Both the position numbers and the translations under genes were made by a program. From NCBI RefSeq assembly GCF_040703125.1, contig NZ_CP160035.1, forward strand, positions 1,178,001-1,242,000: DNA of 64,000 bases, in the 5' to 3' direction. Source of the DNA: Flavobacterium ovatum. GTDB lineage: Bacteria; Bacteroidota; Bacteroidia; Flavobacteriales; Flavobacteriaceae. Positions 55,046 to 63,377 of the stretch are shown in pieces. How positions within the stretch are numbered: the first letter of the stretch is position 1; each line of letters opens with the position of its first letter. Under the pieces are notes generated by a model, which did no database searches, was not told the DNA's origin, and was given only the letters and a program-made list of their open reading frames with translations.

Positions 55046-55681
55046 ATGAGCAGAAAATATATAAAAATAGGAGTAGCTGGACCCGTAGGTTCAGGAAAAA
55101 CAGCTCTTATCGAAAAGTTGACACGAGAACTTGCTTCTCAATATTCATTGGGTGTAATTACCAATGATATTTATACACAAGAAGACGCCGAGTTTTTGAC
55201 CAAAAATAGTTTGTTACCCAAAGAACGAATTATCGGAGTCGAAACGGGAGGTTGCCCGCATACTGCTATTCGCGAGGATGCGAGTATGAATCTCGAAGCC
55301 GTGGAAGAAATGGCAGAACGATTTGCCGATATCGAAATTATTTTTATCGAAAGTGGGGGCGATAATCTGTCAGCTACTTTTAGTCCCGATTTGGCCGACT
55401 TAACCATATTTGTCATTGATGTCGCTCAAGGCGAAAAAATTCCTAGAAAAGGCGGTCCCGGAATTACCCGAAGTGATTTGTTGATGATTAACAAAATCGA
55501 TTTGGCGCCGTATGTGAATGCCGATTTGGGAGTAATGGAGCGCGATGCCCGAAAAATGCGTAACGGAAGACCGTTTGTTTTTACCAATTTGATGAAGAGA
55601 GATGGCTTGGATGATGTGATTGGTTGGATTCAAAAATATGCTCTTTTAGAAAATGTAGTAGAACCAAATTTGCACCGATGA
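55046..55681 (+). CDS. ureG: Urease accessory GTPase UreG
   Basis: A 211-residue SIMIBI GTPase that powers nickel insertion. It has the P-loop GPVGSGKT (12-19), the nickel-binding Cys70-Pro71-His72 in [26 protein letters not shown] and the base-binding NKIDLAP. The ureD start overlaps its stop (ATGA). Confidence 0.97.
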   Translation: MSRKYIKIGVAGPVGSGKTALIEKLTRELASQYSLGVITNDIYTQEDAEFLTKNSLLPKERIIGVETGGCPHTAIREDASMNLEAVEEMAERFADIEIIFIESGGDNLSATFSPDLADLTIFVIDVAQGEKIPRKGGPGITRSDLLMINKIDLAPYVNADLGVMERDARKMRNGRPFVFTNLMKRDGLDDVIGWIQKYALLENVVEPNLHR

Positions 55682-56457
55682 TTTCAAAGGTTACCATAGA
55701 ATCCGTTGAAAAACGAGGCATAACGGAATTAAAATCTGTTTTTTGTTCGACACCTTTTAAAGTGGTTGAGGTCAGAGAGGACAAGAAGAATCCGCTGTTA
55801 GAATTGATGTTGATGAGTTCTTCTCCCGGCGTTTTGGACAATGATGAATTGAGTTTTGATTATTTGATTGCTGAGAACTGCCAAGTAGAAATGACTACAC
55901 AATCTTTTCAACGGTTGTTTACCATGGAAAATAGTGCGGTTCAAAAAACGAATGTTGTGATTAAGGAAAATGCTTTTTTATCCTATTTGCCACAACCTAC
56001 TGTGCCACATAAAGATTCCAATTTTAAAAGTGTAAATACCATTCATTTAGAAAAAAATGCTGCTGTTGTTTGGGGCGAAATTTTCACTTGTGGACGAAAA
56101 TTAAAAGACGAAATTTTTCAGTTTACCCAGTTTCAAAGTTTGACTAAAATTTTCCAAGAGGAAAAACTCGTTTATTTTGAAAATTTATTTTTGAATCCAA
56201 CCAAGCAAAACCCTTTAAATATTGGACAATATGAAGGATTTACGCATCAACTTAGTTTAGTTTACATTGAAGAAGCTTGTGATATTCCAGTTTTGAAAAA
56301 GCAATTGGATGCCTTCTTGGAGGATAAGGATTGTACGTTTGGTATTTCGGAAACGGCGACCAACGGATTGTCTATTAAAATATTAGACTTTAAGGCCGAG
56401 AAATTACTAACTCTCATGAAACAATTAACTCAGATTATAAAAAATGGTCGACTTTAA
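55678..56457 (+). CDS. ureD: Urease accessory protein UreD (UreH)
   Basis: A 259-residue urease maturation scaffold. It has [37 protein letters not shown] and [13 protein letters not shown] in the family order, forming the nickel-conducting tunnel with UreF. The ATG at 55678 is favoured because of the 4-base overlap with ureG and typical N-terminus; an in-frame ATG at 55624 lies within ureG. The C-terminus overlaps the next gene by 14 bases. Confidence 0.9.
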   Translation: MISKVTIESVEKRGITELKSVFCSTPFKVVEVREDKKNPLLELMLMSSSPGVLDNDELSFDYLIAENCQVEMTTQSFQRLFTMENSAVQKTNVVIKENAFLSYLPQPTVPHKDSNFKSVNTIHLEKNAAVVWGEIFTCGRKLKDEIFQFTQFQSLTKIFQEEKLVYFENLFLNPTKQNPLNIGQYEGFTHQLSLVYIEEACDIPVLKKQLDAFLEDKDCTFGISETATNGLSIKILDFKAEKLLTLMKQLTQIIKNGRL

Positions 56458-57142
56458 TTTACTTTGTTTTACGGTTTTATCCATTAGTGCGATTCATACT
56501 TTGAGCGGACCAGATCATTATTTGCCATTTATAGTCCTGTCAAGATCCAAACAATGGAGTTTGAAAAAGACCCTTTTGTGGACTTTTCTCTGCGGGTTTG
56601 CTCATGTATTAAGCTCGGTTGTCCTTGGTGTAATTGGTATACTTCTGGGTTGGACAGTGACCAAAGTCTTTCATATCGAAGAAATTCGTGGAGGCTACGC
56701 TTCTTGGTTTTTACTGCTTTTTGGAATAGGTTACGTTGTTTATGCCTTGATCAATCTAAAAAATAATAAGACCCACAAACATTTCGATACTTCAGATGAA
56801 GGTGATATTTATGTTTTTGAACACAAACACGGACAAAGCATTGCGGGTAACAAGCGTTATAAAGTAACGCCTTGGGTGATGTTTTTTATTTTTGCTCTTG
56901 GACCAAGCGAACCTATGATTCCTTTAATTATTTATCCGGCCATTAATTATACTTTTTCGGAAGTTGGGATGTTGATCTTTTTATATACGTTCACAACAAT
57001 TTTTACCATGATGTTTATGGTTTTGATGGGGTTTTTCGGCTCTCGTTTTATCAATTACAAAGGATTCGAAAAATACATTGAATTATTCAGTGGGATTTCC
57101 ATCATCGTTTGTGGCTTCGGGATGGTGTTTTTGGAGTGGTAA
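56444..57142 (+). CDS. UreH/NicO-like membrane protein, candidate nickel permease
   Basis: A 232-residue protein with about six membrane segments. TM1 contains SAIHTLSGPDHYLPF, resembling the His-rich GPDH motif of UreH-like and nickel/cobalt permeases. A His-rich loop (KTHKHFDTSDEG and FEHKHGQS) lies mid-protein. Since it is translationally linked to ureD, nickel uptake for urease is the likely role. Sure about the membrane nature, moderate about nickel. Confidence 0.75.
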   Translation: MVDFNLLCFTVLSISAIHTLSGPDHYLPFIVLSRSKQWSLKKTLLWTFLCGFAHVLSSVVLGVIGILLGWTVTKVFHIEEIRGGYASWFLLLFGIGYVVYALINLKNNKTHKHFDTSDEGDIYVFEHKHGQSIAGNKRYKVTPWVMFFIFALGPSEPMIPLIIYPAINYTFSEVGMLIFLYTFTTIFTMMFMVLMGFFGSRFINYKGFEKYIELFSGISIIVCGFGMVFLEW

Positions 57143-57152
57143 GTTCTAAATC

Positions 57153-57902
57153 TTAATTGCCACGATATTCGACGAAATCAAACAACGCATAGTTTTGAGT
57201 AGTAGGAATGTGATCGCCAATAAAATTCAGGTTCTCAACACTACAAAAGATTTTGAATTTTTCTTTAGTACCATAATTCAGTTGAAGTGTACTAACTGTA
57301 TTACCACCAATTTTCCAGTTGGCAATGTATTTGTTTTTGGAATTTAAAGTTAGTTCGATAGATAAATTATACCAATCTCCTCTTTTAATTTTCACAGGAG
57401 TAGATTGAAAAGGATTGGCTTGTGAGGTCATATAAGCGATTAAGTCGTCTGAAGCTGCATTAAGTGCGTTGCGTTCACTTTCTGTACCATAACCAATTTC
57501 AAAATCCAATTCATGGGTATCGTCATTGTATAAAAACGCACCGATGCTGGCTTTGTCACCCACGCCCATCTCAGGGACAAATACTCTCCATGTATAGATA
57601 CCTGTAGTGTAGGTAGCAATCGTTTTTACTTTAGGGCGATCCCAGGTGTTTGGACGTGTATAAATGTTTAAATTTCCATTTTCAGTAAAATAATTTATTT
57701 GTCCGTTCATGTTTTGTGAAGCATCTTCCCATTCGGATAAATCATTGAAATTCCAAAATTTATTGCTCACGGTTCGGGAAGGTTTTGAGGTGTTTTCTAT
57801 TGTAACGACTGATGATTCGGTTTCATTTACAAGCAGGTCATCAGCACATGAAAATAATAGTAATGCAATAATAACTCCTAGTATTTTAAAATTTAGCTTC
57901 AT
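57153..57902 (-). CDS. Lipoprotein with concanavalin A-like (GH16-like) fold
   Basis: A 249-residue lipoprotein (LLFSC lipobox, Cys19). The mature region has KFWNFNDLSEWEDASQN, IYTWRVFVPEMGVGDKASIG and ELDFEIGYG, followed by a late beta-rich section. This resembles GH16-like laminarinase folds. The GH16 catalytic pattern is ExDxxE; here only HELDFEIGYG is seen, which is not the exact motif, so it may be a non-catalytic binding protein. It lies 23 bases downstream of the retropepsin gene and may share its operon. Confidence 0.6.
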   Translation of the reverse strand: MKLNFKILGVIIALLLFSCADDLLVNETESSVVTIENTSKPSRTVSNKFWNFNDLSEWEDASQNMNGQINYFTENGNLNIYTRPNTWDRPKVKTIATYTTGIYTWRVFVPEMGVGDKASIGAFLYNDDTHELDFEIGYGTESERNALNAASDDLIAYMTSQANPFQSTPVKIKRGDWYNLSIELTLNSKNKYIANWKIGGNTVSTLQLNYGTKEKFKIFCSVENLNFIGDHIPTTQNYALFDFVEYRGN

Positions 57903-57925
57903 AATAATAGTTTTTTGTTTAGTCT

Positions 57926-58360
57926 TTATTGTAAATATAAATAATGATTGTAATAATCGATTATTGCTTTCCCTTTTAAAAGTACGTCAGCGCCAATAAT
58001 TCCGTGAACGGGTTTGGATTTATATTGTATCAAAGCTTCATTAACATGCGATAAATCAAAAATAACCAAATCAACTTTTGTTTTCCAAGTCCCTAGTTGT
58101 AATTTATTTTTTGTTGACATTTGGGTCAACATTCCTGTAGCTCCAGCCCCAGAAGCTTTGGTTTTAGAATCTTGTGCATCCACCTGAAAAAGTTCGATGC
58201 TTTCAAAACCTATGCAACTGTTAGAAGCGCCTGTGTCTAATATAAAATTCCCTTTAACGCCGTTGATTTTGGATTTAATCAAGAGATGTTGGGTTTTGGT
58301 AATCTTAAATTTTATTTTTTTATATTTTTCCTTTTTGAGGATTTCTTGTAGTTTTTCCAT
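57926..58360 (-). CDS. Retropepsin-like aspartic protease
   Basis: A 144-residue protein with the aspartic protease motif FILDTGASNSCI (Asp42) and later VDLVIFDLSHVN and PVHGIIGADVLLKGKAIIDY, the usual strand and Gly-Ala-Asp pattern of bacterial retropepsin-like domains. Such enzymes act as homodimers. There is no signal peptide or membrane segment. Its start overlaps the last 49 bases of the upstream CHAT gene, so translation is coupled. Substrate and role are unknown. Confidence 0.8.
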   Translation of the reverse strand: MEKLQEILKKEKYKKIKFKITKTQHLLIKSKINGVKGNFILDTGASNSCIGFESIELFQVDAQDSKTKASGAGATGMLTQMSTKNKLQLGTWKTKVDLVIFDLSHVNEALIQYKSKPVHGIIGADVLLKGKAIIDYYNHYLYLQ

Positions 58361-60981
58361 TTTCTAAACTGAATGAAAGCCAAAAGTAAACCAATTATGG
58401 TTATAAAACCTATACTGTAAAGAGTATAGTTGAAAGATTCTTCTCCAGCAGTACGACTTCCATAATACACAAAAGCACTCCAGTAATAAGGTGATTTTTT
58501 GGCATTTGAAATCGTTTTGTCTTTCAAGAAATCTAATTTGGCATTGCGATTGGCTTCCCAATACGAATCTCCATCTTTACAATGTTGGTAGAAATAATCC
58601 ATAAAAACCGAAGTTGTAAAATCATTGACTTTCCATAAGGAGAATAATAGGTTTCTAGCTCCTGCAAATTGAAATCCTCGTGCAATACTCATCGCTCCTT
58701 CGGATTTGTAAAGTCTTCCAATACCTGTTTCACATGCACTCAATACCACTAATTCAGGATTGATATTCAATTGATATAACTCCGTATATAAAATTTCTTG
58801 ATCGAAAAATTTAATGCTCGCGGGAGTTTCGAGGTCGCCAGCCGTAGCATGTGTGGATAGATGAAGAATAGAATAACGAGCAGCATTCGATTTGAAATTA
58901 TCAAAAGTGGCTTGTTTATTTTCGAAAAACTGTCCATCGAACTTGTTTTTTATGGATGCCATTTCGTTTTTAGAAAAATCCAAAGCATAGTCTGTTTTTT
59001 CGAAAACTGGAAATATCCCAAGTACATTTTTTTTAGGTTTTTCAAGTTCTACTTCGTTTAAATAAAATGATACAGAGTTATTGTATCCAATGGCGTAATC
59101 ATTGACCAAATAATTCATTTTGGTAAAATTTGTCGTTGAAGTTTCGGCTGTGATTAAAGCTTCGAATGGAAGAAAATTTAATAATCCGTCCGGGATAATG
59201 ATGAGGTTTCTCTCTTTTGGTTGTTTTGGTAATTCCAATAGATCATAAACTATTTTACCTTGATGATTGTATCCTTTTGAGTCTTTTAGTATAGCATCTG
59301 ATTCTTTAAAATAATTTAAAAAATCAGTGATTTCTGCTTTATTAGTTTCGTTGTTATACGATTGAAGTTGAATGGTGTTTTTACGAAAAGTAAAAGAATA
59401 GGTTTTCACTGCGCCAGAAAAATAATTGACGAGGACTGTTTTTTCTTTTTCTAGTTTTTCAAAGACTAGTTGTAAATCGATATTTTGGTTTTTAGTTTGG
59501 GTAGTGGTGGATTGAATTTTTTTCAAAGAAAGGACTAGTTCATTTTGTTTTTCAATGGCGTGGTTGATTTTTGTAATGTCAGCTTTGTTTCCTTTTTGCT
59601 GCTCTTTAGTGATTTCAACAGTCCAGTTTTGCAATTGTTCAATGTGTAATTTTTCTTCTCTTGAGGCAGTTTTGTTTTTCTGCAAATAGCTTTTTAAAAC
59701 GGTGGACTTTGTTTTTTCTGCCAGTTGAAAAGCTTGTTCGATATAAGCTTGTTTCTTTTCTTTTTGGAACAATAATTCATAGAGTACGATGCATTTTTCA
59801 GTACGCAATCGAACGCGAGTTTGGTTTATGATTTTTGAATTTTCGTAGATCAATAAATTAGAAAACAGATCTTCAATATAAGCGGAAAGGGCGTAGGCTT
59901 CCAGTGCTTTTTTGGGTGTGTTTTTGAGACTAAAAATTGCGCCTTGTAAATCTAATGCATCTAGTAAAACAGTTTCTGAATAGAGTGATTTGGACTCCGG
60001 CAGAATGTTTTTTGTGCTTGAATAATTAGGGATTAAGGTCTTGAATACGGAGCTCAGTAAAGCAGAGGCTTCTGCGTATTTTTGCTGTTCGAAAAGTAGA
60101 GCAGCTTCTTCATAATATAATTTAGCTATTTGTCGAGAATCTTGATTAACGGAGGTAAAGAATAGTTTTTTCGCTTTCGCAAAATAGTCGTTGGCTATTT
60201 CAAAGCTTCGTCTTTGGGTGTAAAGAGAGGCTAAATTCCGATAGCAGTTCGCTAGTTTATTGAATTGGGTTTTGTCCTCTTGTAGTAATTGAATAGCATA
60301 TAGATAGGTGGATTCAATTTTTTTAAAACGGGCTGCATTTCCAGATGTCGCTAGGCTATAATTCAGCATATAGTTGTTGCCCAAATTATTGATTATAATT
60401 CCTTTTTGGGTTTTGGTTAATTTTTCGGTCTGGAGGGTTTTTTGCAGTAATTCAATGGCTAAGTCTGTTTTTCCAGCACTTTGATAAACGTTGGATAAAT
60501 TGAGGATGGCTGCCAATTTTTGTCCCGAAGCTTCGGGATTATTTTTCTCCTTAGAAGCAATGTAATAGTATTGTTTGATGGTGTTTTCGGCATTGTCATA
60601 GTCGCCTTGCAGAGTGTATAAATTCCCTAATGGTTTCAATGCATATTCTATGATGTCGTATTGTGCTAATTGGTTTTTACTAAAAGTCTCCCATGCTTTC
60701 TCGTAGCTTGTAATGGCCGATTGGTTTTGTCCCAATTTCATTTCATAGTACCCTTTGTTGCAATTTAAAATTACGATAGCCAGTAGTTCGTCTTTAGTTT
60801 TGGTCTTTTTAGTGTTCCAAAAATCACGATCCATTTGTGTTAATTGTTTTAACCCGTTTTCAGAAGGTTGCGCTGCGAAGTCATCTATTGTTTTGTAAAT
60901 AGAATCTTCTAAACGGGCGGAAGGCTGTCCGAATACAATCAGCGTTGAAAAGAGAATAAGGATGAAATGAATTTTTTTCAT
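58312..60981 (-). CDS. Exported TPR-CHAT caspase-like protease, membrane anchored
   Basis: An 889-residue protein with a signal peptide (MKKIHFILILFSTLIVFGQ), tetratricopeptide-like helical repeats (about 50-440), a linker, and a CHAT domain (about 560-840). The caspase-type dyad is His711 in HLSTHATAG and Cys750 in SACETG. A single membrane segment near residue 865 (GFITIIGLLLAFIQF) is followed by a Lys-rich tail. The topology implies a periplasmic protease anchored in the inner membrane. TPR-CHAT proteases cleave partners in several signalling or defence systems; the partner here is unknown. Confidence 0.85.
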   Translation of the reverse strand: MKKIHFILILFSTLIVFGQPSARLEDSIYKTIDDFAAQPSENGLKQLTQMDRDFWNTKKTKTKDELLAIVILNCNKGYYEMKLGQNQSAITSYEKAWETFSKNQLAQYDIIEYALKPLGNLYTLQGDYDNAENTIKQYYYIASKEKNNPEASGQKLAAILNLSNVYQSAGKTDLAIELLQKTLQTEKLTKTQKGIIINNLGNNYMLNYSLATSGNAARFKKIESTYLYAIQLLQEDKTQFNKLANCYRNLASLYTQRRSFEIANDYFAKAKKLFFTSVNQDSRQIAKLYYEEAALLFEQQKYAEASALLSSVFKTLIPNYSSTKNILPESKSLYSETVLLDALDLQGAIFSLKNTPKKALEAYALSAYIEDLFSNLLIYENSKIINQTRVRLRTEKCIVLYELLFQKEKKQAYIEQAFQLAEKTKSTVLKSYLQKNKTASREEKLHIEQLQNWTVEITKEQQKGNKADITKINHAIEKQNELVLSLKKIQSTTTQTKNQNIDLQLVFEKLEKEKTVLVNYFSGAVKTYSFTFRKNTIQLQSYNNETNKAEITDFLNYFKESDAILKDSKGYNHQGKIVYDLLELPKQPKERNLIIIPDGLLNFLPFEALITAETSTTNFTKMNYLVNDYAIGYNNSVSFYLNEVELEKPKKNVLGIFPVFEKTDYALDFSKNEMASIKNKFDGQFFENKQATFDNFKSNAARYSILHLSTHATAGDLETPASIKFFDQEILYTELYQLNINPELVVLSACETGIGRLYKSEGAMSIARGFQFAGARNLLFSLWKVNDFTTSVFMDYFYQHCKDGDSYWEANRNAKLDFLKDKTISNAKKSPYYWSAFVYYGSRTAGEESFNYTLYSIGFITIIGLLLAFIQFRKWKNYKKSSKRKNIKK

Positions 60982-61012
60982 ATTTTTAATGTAAACACAA
61001 CGGTTTTTTTTT

Positions 61013-61162
61013 TAATACAAAAGGCACAAAAGTTATGAACTTAAAGTCGCCTGAATTTTTTTAACACAAAAGGCATAAAAGCTATGAGCGCAACGCTGTA
61101 CGGATTTTTTTAAATAAAAGGTACAAAAGGTACAAAATCAATGAATGGTTTCCGACTTTTTT
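61013..61162. repeat. Three imperfect tandem repeats of 49 bp
   Basis: Units start at 61013, 61062 and 61111, exactly 49 bases apart for the first two. Each has the frame TAAnACAAAAGGCACAAAAG, then ATGA, then a variable part and a T-run. The third unit is about 52 bases and more divergent. They fill most of the 228-base gap between the PKD/barrel gene and the CHAT gene. No reading frame is supported. Confidence 0.75.
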
Positions 61163-61209
61163 TAAACGGGAGTTATCTTTTTGCTTTTGTGTCTTTTTTG
61201 TTGATCTTT

Positions 61210-63162
61210 TTAAAACTTCCATATCCCATAAAACTGGAAATAGTTAAAGTTTTCTTTGAAGTTCATCACATAACGAGCTCCTACACTTGGGCCAATTCGT
61301 GCCGCTCCAATTGTAAGGTCAAAAAGTAATCCTGTTTTAACATCGGTAAAGCTCTTATTTGATGTTACTGTTTCTTCTTTAGTGCTAATTAAAAAAGAGG
61401 CTTTTTCATTTTCGTATATTTCTATTTTAGAATTTTGTTCTTGCTTTGAGGAAGTATTTATGTTTGCTTGAACCCCTGCACCAATGCCGATGAAATTGTT
61501 GATGTTGTAACGTATCAGTAAGGGGATTTCGTTATTGATATTTGTGTTTTTTGTAGTTGAGGTGGTTTTTCGGTATTGTCGATTAGTAGCTGAATTTTCA
61601 ACAAATCCTTCACTAGTAGTAGTCTCCGATTTGTAATTGTGAATACTATTGATCAGTTCTGCTTGCCAATAAAAACGATACGATTTAAATGGCGAAATAG
61701 TCGCTCCAACAAAATAACTCGTGGAGTTGTTCAAGCTAGGATAGTAGTTGTAACCTGCTTTGGCACCTATGGAAATTCCGGGTAGAAATCGTGTAGTTGC
61801 GTAATTGGTAATAATGGGCTCGTTTTTATCAAAAATAATAGCCGTTCTACTTTTGGTATTTACCTTATGAAAGTCCTTGTTGAATTTCATGGAATACTTC
61901 ACAAATCCTTTGGTGCTGTCTTTTTCGTGTACATTTTTTTGAGTACTTCCAGGCAAATAGATGTTTTTGAAAGTGAAGAAAATTTGTTTTTGCTTAATGA
62001 TGGTATCAAGACAACTAGTCGTTGTTACTTCGTTTTTTGGACAAATAGGGCATTTAGGATACATATCCTCAATTTTGAATGTTTTTTTATCAAACATATC
62101 AGGGATATCGGTTTCTAGGCGAATCATTCTCGCAGGTCCTTCTCCGTTATTTTGAAAGCGTGTTTTGAAGTCTATCCTTTTGAAGCGCACGAAGCGGTAA
62201 TTGATAAAACTTCCGCTAGAGCCCATTTTGTTAGGGTCATGAGAAGTTACTATTTCCATTTCAAGGTTTTTTACTTTGTGGTTTTTATAGCTTCTATTAG
62301 GGACAAAAACACCTCGAATGGTCACGGTGGCACTAGTGTCTTTGAGCATTTCGGGCGTGGTTTTAAAAGTATAGAACACATTGCGAACCTCGTTTGGGTT
62401 CATTTCATCCATTTCCAAAATATGAACTTGGTGGTATTCTTTTTTGGCTATTGCCAAAGTAGTTTCCAAATCCAGTTCATTGGTTGTATTTCGATATTTT
62501 TGAATGGGTTTGTAGGTTTCATTCGAAGCTAAAAAACGATTGCTATCATTGTTGTCATTTGCTATTGCAAAAGTATTTTCTTTCACTTCTCTTTCGCCTG
62601 CATGGGTACGGAAATCGACTAAGTCAAAGTTGTTACTTTTGAATTGGGTTTCGTTGTAAAAAAGATAGAGTTTTCCATTAGAAACGTAGTTTTCGGTGTT
62701 TTGATAACTCATAATTACGACCATTTCTTCTTCTGGAATGGGATCGCAATTTTTTTGAAGGTTAAAGCTACTAGGGTCAGTAATAGCTGCTATTGCAGTA
62801 TTAGCGGGACTACTGATATCATTTATAACGACTTTCTTTGGTCGGGTGGCGGGTGGTTTTCCATTGTCGTAATTATTGGTTACGGCAAGACGGGCATTGT
62901 AAGTACCTTTGTTTTTGTACACGTGTTTAGGTTCTGCTTCTTTGCTGTAGGTTCCGTCGCCCATTTCCCATAGGTAGGAGAAACTAGGTTTGGGTGCGCC
63001 AGAAATTGGAATTAAAGGTGGGAGTTCAGGTTTGAAATTGACTTGATTACCTGTTTGAATATAACCGATTATGGCTCTACGGGTAACGGTGTCTTTTACT
63101 TTTGTTTGAGCCGTAATTAGGACTGATGCAAATAAAATAACATAAAATAAAAATGGTTTCAT
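61210..63162 (-). CDS. PKD-domain outer-membrane protein with C-terminal barrel
   Basis: A 650-residue exported protein with a signal peptide ending VLITAQ. A PKD domain spans about residues 50-98 (SYLWEMGDGTYSKEAEPKHV and GTYNARLAVTN). The middle region has a Cys cluster CPICPKNEVTTTSC. The C-terminal third shows amphipathic strands (ISIGAKAGYNYYP, YFVGATISPF, IGIGAGVQANI and VGARYVMNF) ending in WKF, like a surface barrel. It may be a PKD-displaying surface protein. It precedes the CHAT gene on the same strand. Family not recognised. Confidence 0.75.
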   Translation of the reverse strand: MKPFLFYVILFASVLITAQTKVKDTVTRRAIIGYIQTGNQVNFKPELPPLIPISGAPKPSFSYLWEMGDGTYSKEAEPKHVYKNKGTYNARLAVTNNYDNGKPPATRPKKVVINDISSPANTAIAAITDPSSFNLQKNCDPIPEEEMVVIMSYQNTENYVSNGKLYLFYNETQFKSNNFDLVDFRTHAGEREVKENTFAIANDNNDSNRFLASNETYKPIQKYRNTTNELDLETTLAIAKKEYHQVHILEMDEMNPNEVRNVFYTFKTTPEMLKDTSATVTIRGVFVPNRSYKNHKVKNLEMEIVTSHDPNKMGSSGSFINYRFVRFKRIDFKTRFQNNGEGPARMIRLETDIPDMFDKKTFKIEDMYPKCPICPKNEVTTTSCLDTIIKQKQIFFTFKNIYLPGSTQKNVHEKDSTKGFVKYSMKFNKDFHKVNTKSRTAIIFDKNEPIITNYATTRFLPGISIGAKAGYNYYPSLNNSTSYFVGATISPFKSYRFYWQAELINSIHNYKSETTTSEGFVENSATNRQYRKTTSTTKNTNINNEIPLLIRYNINNFIGIGAGVQANINTSSKQEQNSKIEIYENEKASFLISTKEETVTSNKSFTDVKTGLLFDLTIGAARIGPSVGARYVMNFKENFNYFQFYGIWKF

Positions 63163-63175
63163 GGTCGAGTCGTTT

Positions 63176-63286
63176 TAGCCCTGATGGTTCCGAAGCCTCG
63201 GAAGGCATCCTTTTATCCTGAACTTGTTCAGGATCCTGAAACAAGTTCAGGATAAAAGATACAGCGGACAGCAGGAAATAGCTCCT
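63176..63286 (-). repeat. Intergenic element with conserved ends, copy C
   Basis: Read on the - strand it runs from AGGAGCTATTTCCTGCTG to CATCAGGGCTA, 111 bp, nearly identical to copy A over about 80 bases. Differences include a 16-base insertion TTCCGAGGCTTCGGAA near the 3' end, itself an inverted repeat. It ends 13 bases before the PKD gene's start codon, so it would lie in that gene's leader or promoter. Confidence 0.8.
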
Positions 63287-63324
63287 GAAAACCATCAAGA
63301 TTCCGATTAAATTTCATTAAAAGT

Positions 63325-63354
63325 AAAAAAAAGTGGTGAGCAAATCACCACTTT
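63325..63354 (-). terminator. Terminator of the partial right-edge gene
   Basis: AAAGTGGTGA and TCACCACTTT form a 10-bp stem with a GCAAA loop, followed on the - strand by a T-run. It sits 24 bases after the stop at 63378. Confidence 0.8.
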
Positions 63355-63377
63355 AATTAAAAATCTATTTTATGCTT

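Noticed and set aside
61013..61162. Possible CRISPR array from the 49-bp repeats
   Set aside because: Only three degenerate units, the conserved part is low complexity, there are no uniform spacers, and no cas genes are present in the window.
63077..63298. 73-residue frame on the - strand spanning element copy C
   Set aside because: It runs through a repeat hairpin and into the PKD gene in another frame; no conserved protein features.
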